Shown here: positions 63,823 through 64,000 of the stretch, piece by piece
Layout: every line of letters starts with the position of its first letter
Position numbering within the stretch: position 1 is the stretch's first letter
Assembly: GCF_014287585.1 (NCBI RefSeq)
Contig: NZ_JACOOJ010000005.1
Location: 124,001-188,000 of the forward strand
Source of the DNA: Parabacteroides hominis
GTDB lineage: Bacteria; Bacteroidota; Bacteroidia; Bacteroidales; Tannerellaceae
Reading direction: 5' to 3'
Length of the DNA stretch: 64,000 nt
The notes under the pieces: generated by a model
Databases searched by the model: none
What the model saw: the letters and a program-made list of their open reading frames with translations, nothing else
What the model was told of the DNA's origin: nothing
Program-made: the position numbers and the translations under genes

Positions 63823-64000
63823 ACACCCAATTAGCAATCCAAGAAACCGACCTCGAATTGGTCGTTAGTGAAAAGACGTTAGGTAGTCTTACTACCAACG
63901 CAAAGCAAATCAGAGACATTGTAATGGCAAACCTGCCTAAGTACGATATATCCAACTACACGGATGATAACATTGACCAAGCAAAGAAAGACAAGGCAGC
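63819..64000 (+). CDS. DUF1351-like phage protein, start only
   Basis: The frame opens with ATG at 63819 and runs off the right edge. The visible start (VMANLPKYDISNYTDDNIDQAKKDKA) is the conserved beginning of DUF1351, a family found beside phage recombination genes. Confidence 0.75.
   Translation, partial: MNTQLAIQETDLELVVSEKTLGSLTTNAKQIRDIVMANLPKYDISNYTDDNIDQAKKDKA

Larger units (their letters stand above)
54210..64000 (+). mobile_element. Integrated phage-like element (left end and early region; continues beyond the window)
   Basis: The element starts at the 3' end of tRNA-Ala and includes an integrase, a minus-strand repressor with operator dyads, an excisionase-like gene, small orphan genes, a Bet/RecT-type annealing protein, a YqaJ-type exonuclease, an HNH endonuclease and a DUF1351-like gene. 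Gene size, strand layout and base composition (AT-rich, with structured non-coding gaps) differ from the chromosome on the left. The content up to 64000 is that of a temperate phage early region. No structural phage gene is in view, so an integrative element cannot be excluded. The right attachment site is outside. Confidence 0.85.

Overview
The window reads as the chromosome of a gut-type Bacteroidales bacterium, most likely Parabacteroides or a close relative. The evidence is tandem SusC/SusD pairs, many TonB-dependent receptors, promoters of the Bacteroidetes form (TTTG, about 19 bases, TAnnTTTG), HU-like plus VirE-type primase genes, and two glutamate dehydrogenases of the Bacteroides kind. 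The genus is inference. The last 9.8 kb are an integrated phage-like element that runs off the right edge.

Layout. 1-7594: the end of one SusC gene, its SusD, then a second complete SusC/SusD pair, with no glycan-degrading enzyme beside them. 7692-12257: two related secreted proteins bracketing an HU/VirE-primase module whose two flanks carry clusters of a TATCAC half-site in inverted arrangement. 12254-17883: a receptor with an STN domain, a DUF4249-like lipoprotein and a large surface or periplasmic protein. 17968-22264: a cytoplasmic Gfo/Idh oxidoreductase and an exported GH2 beta-galactosidase. 22480-27748: a tight five-gene group starting with a tetraheme NapC/NrfH-type cytochrome fused to a SUMF1 domain, followed by two Tat-exported proteins (a Gfo/Idh oxidoreductase and a TIM-barrel isomerase), a hemerythrin/RIC-like protein and a LuxR-type regulator. 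27833-36432: two paralogous receptors, an AmpG-like permease, HemN and protoporphyrinogen oxidase, best read as scavenging of tetrapyrrole precursors and their conversion towards haem.

36462-53167: housekeeping and cell-envelope genes. These include an NADP-type and an NAD-type glutamate dehydrogenase, a sugar kinase fused to a RapZ-like domain and paired with a MurU-like nucleotidyltransferase, two calcineurin-type phosphoesterases, a lipoprotein, a PEP/pyruvate-binding protein with receiver-like domains, and a DUF362/DUF6599 pair. Two decayed genes lie here: a transposase remnant near 41.5 kb and a multiply frameshifted gene near 49 kb. 53184-54052 holds ruvC and a DUF4286 gene on the minus strand.

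54136-64000: a tRNA-Ala(GGC) gene followed at once by a tyrosine integrase, a repressor with operator-like dyads, an excisionase-like protein, several small orphan proteins, a protein built of seven almost identical 78-bp repeats, two tRNA-like sequences, and a Bet/YqaJ-type recombination module interrupted by an HNH homing endonuclease. No rRNA gene or CRISPR array was seen.

The strongest candidates for an undescribed system are the cytochrome-SUMF1 operon at 22.5-27.7 kb and the porphyrin-salvage operon directly after it. The two may share the RIC-like/LuxR regulatory pair that lies between them.
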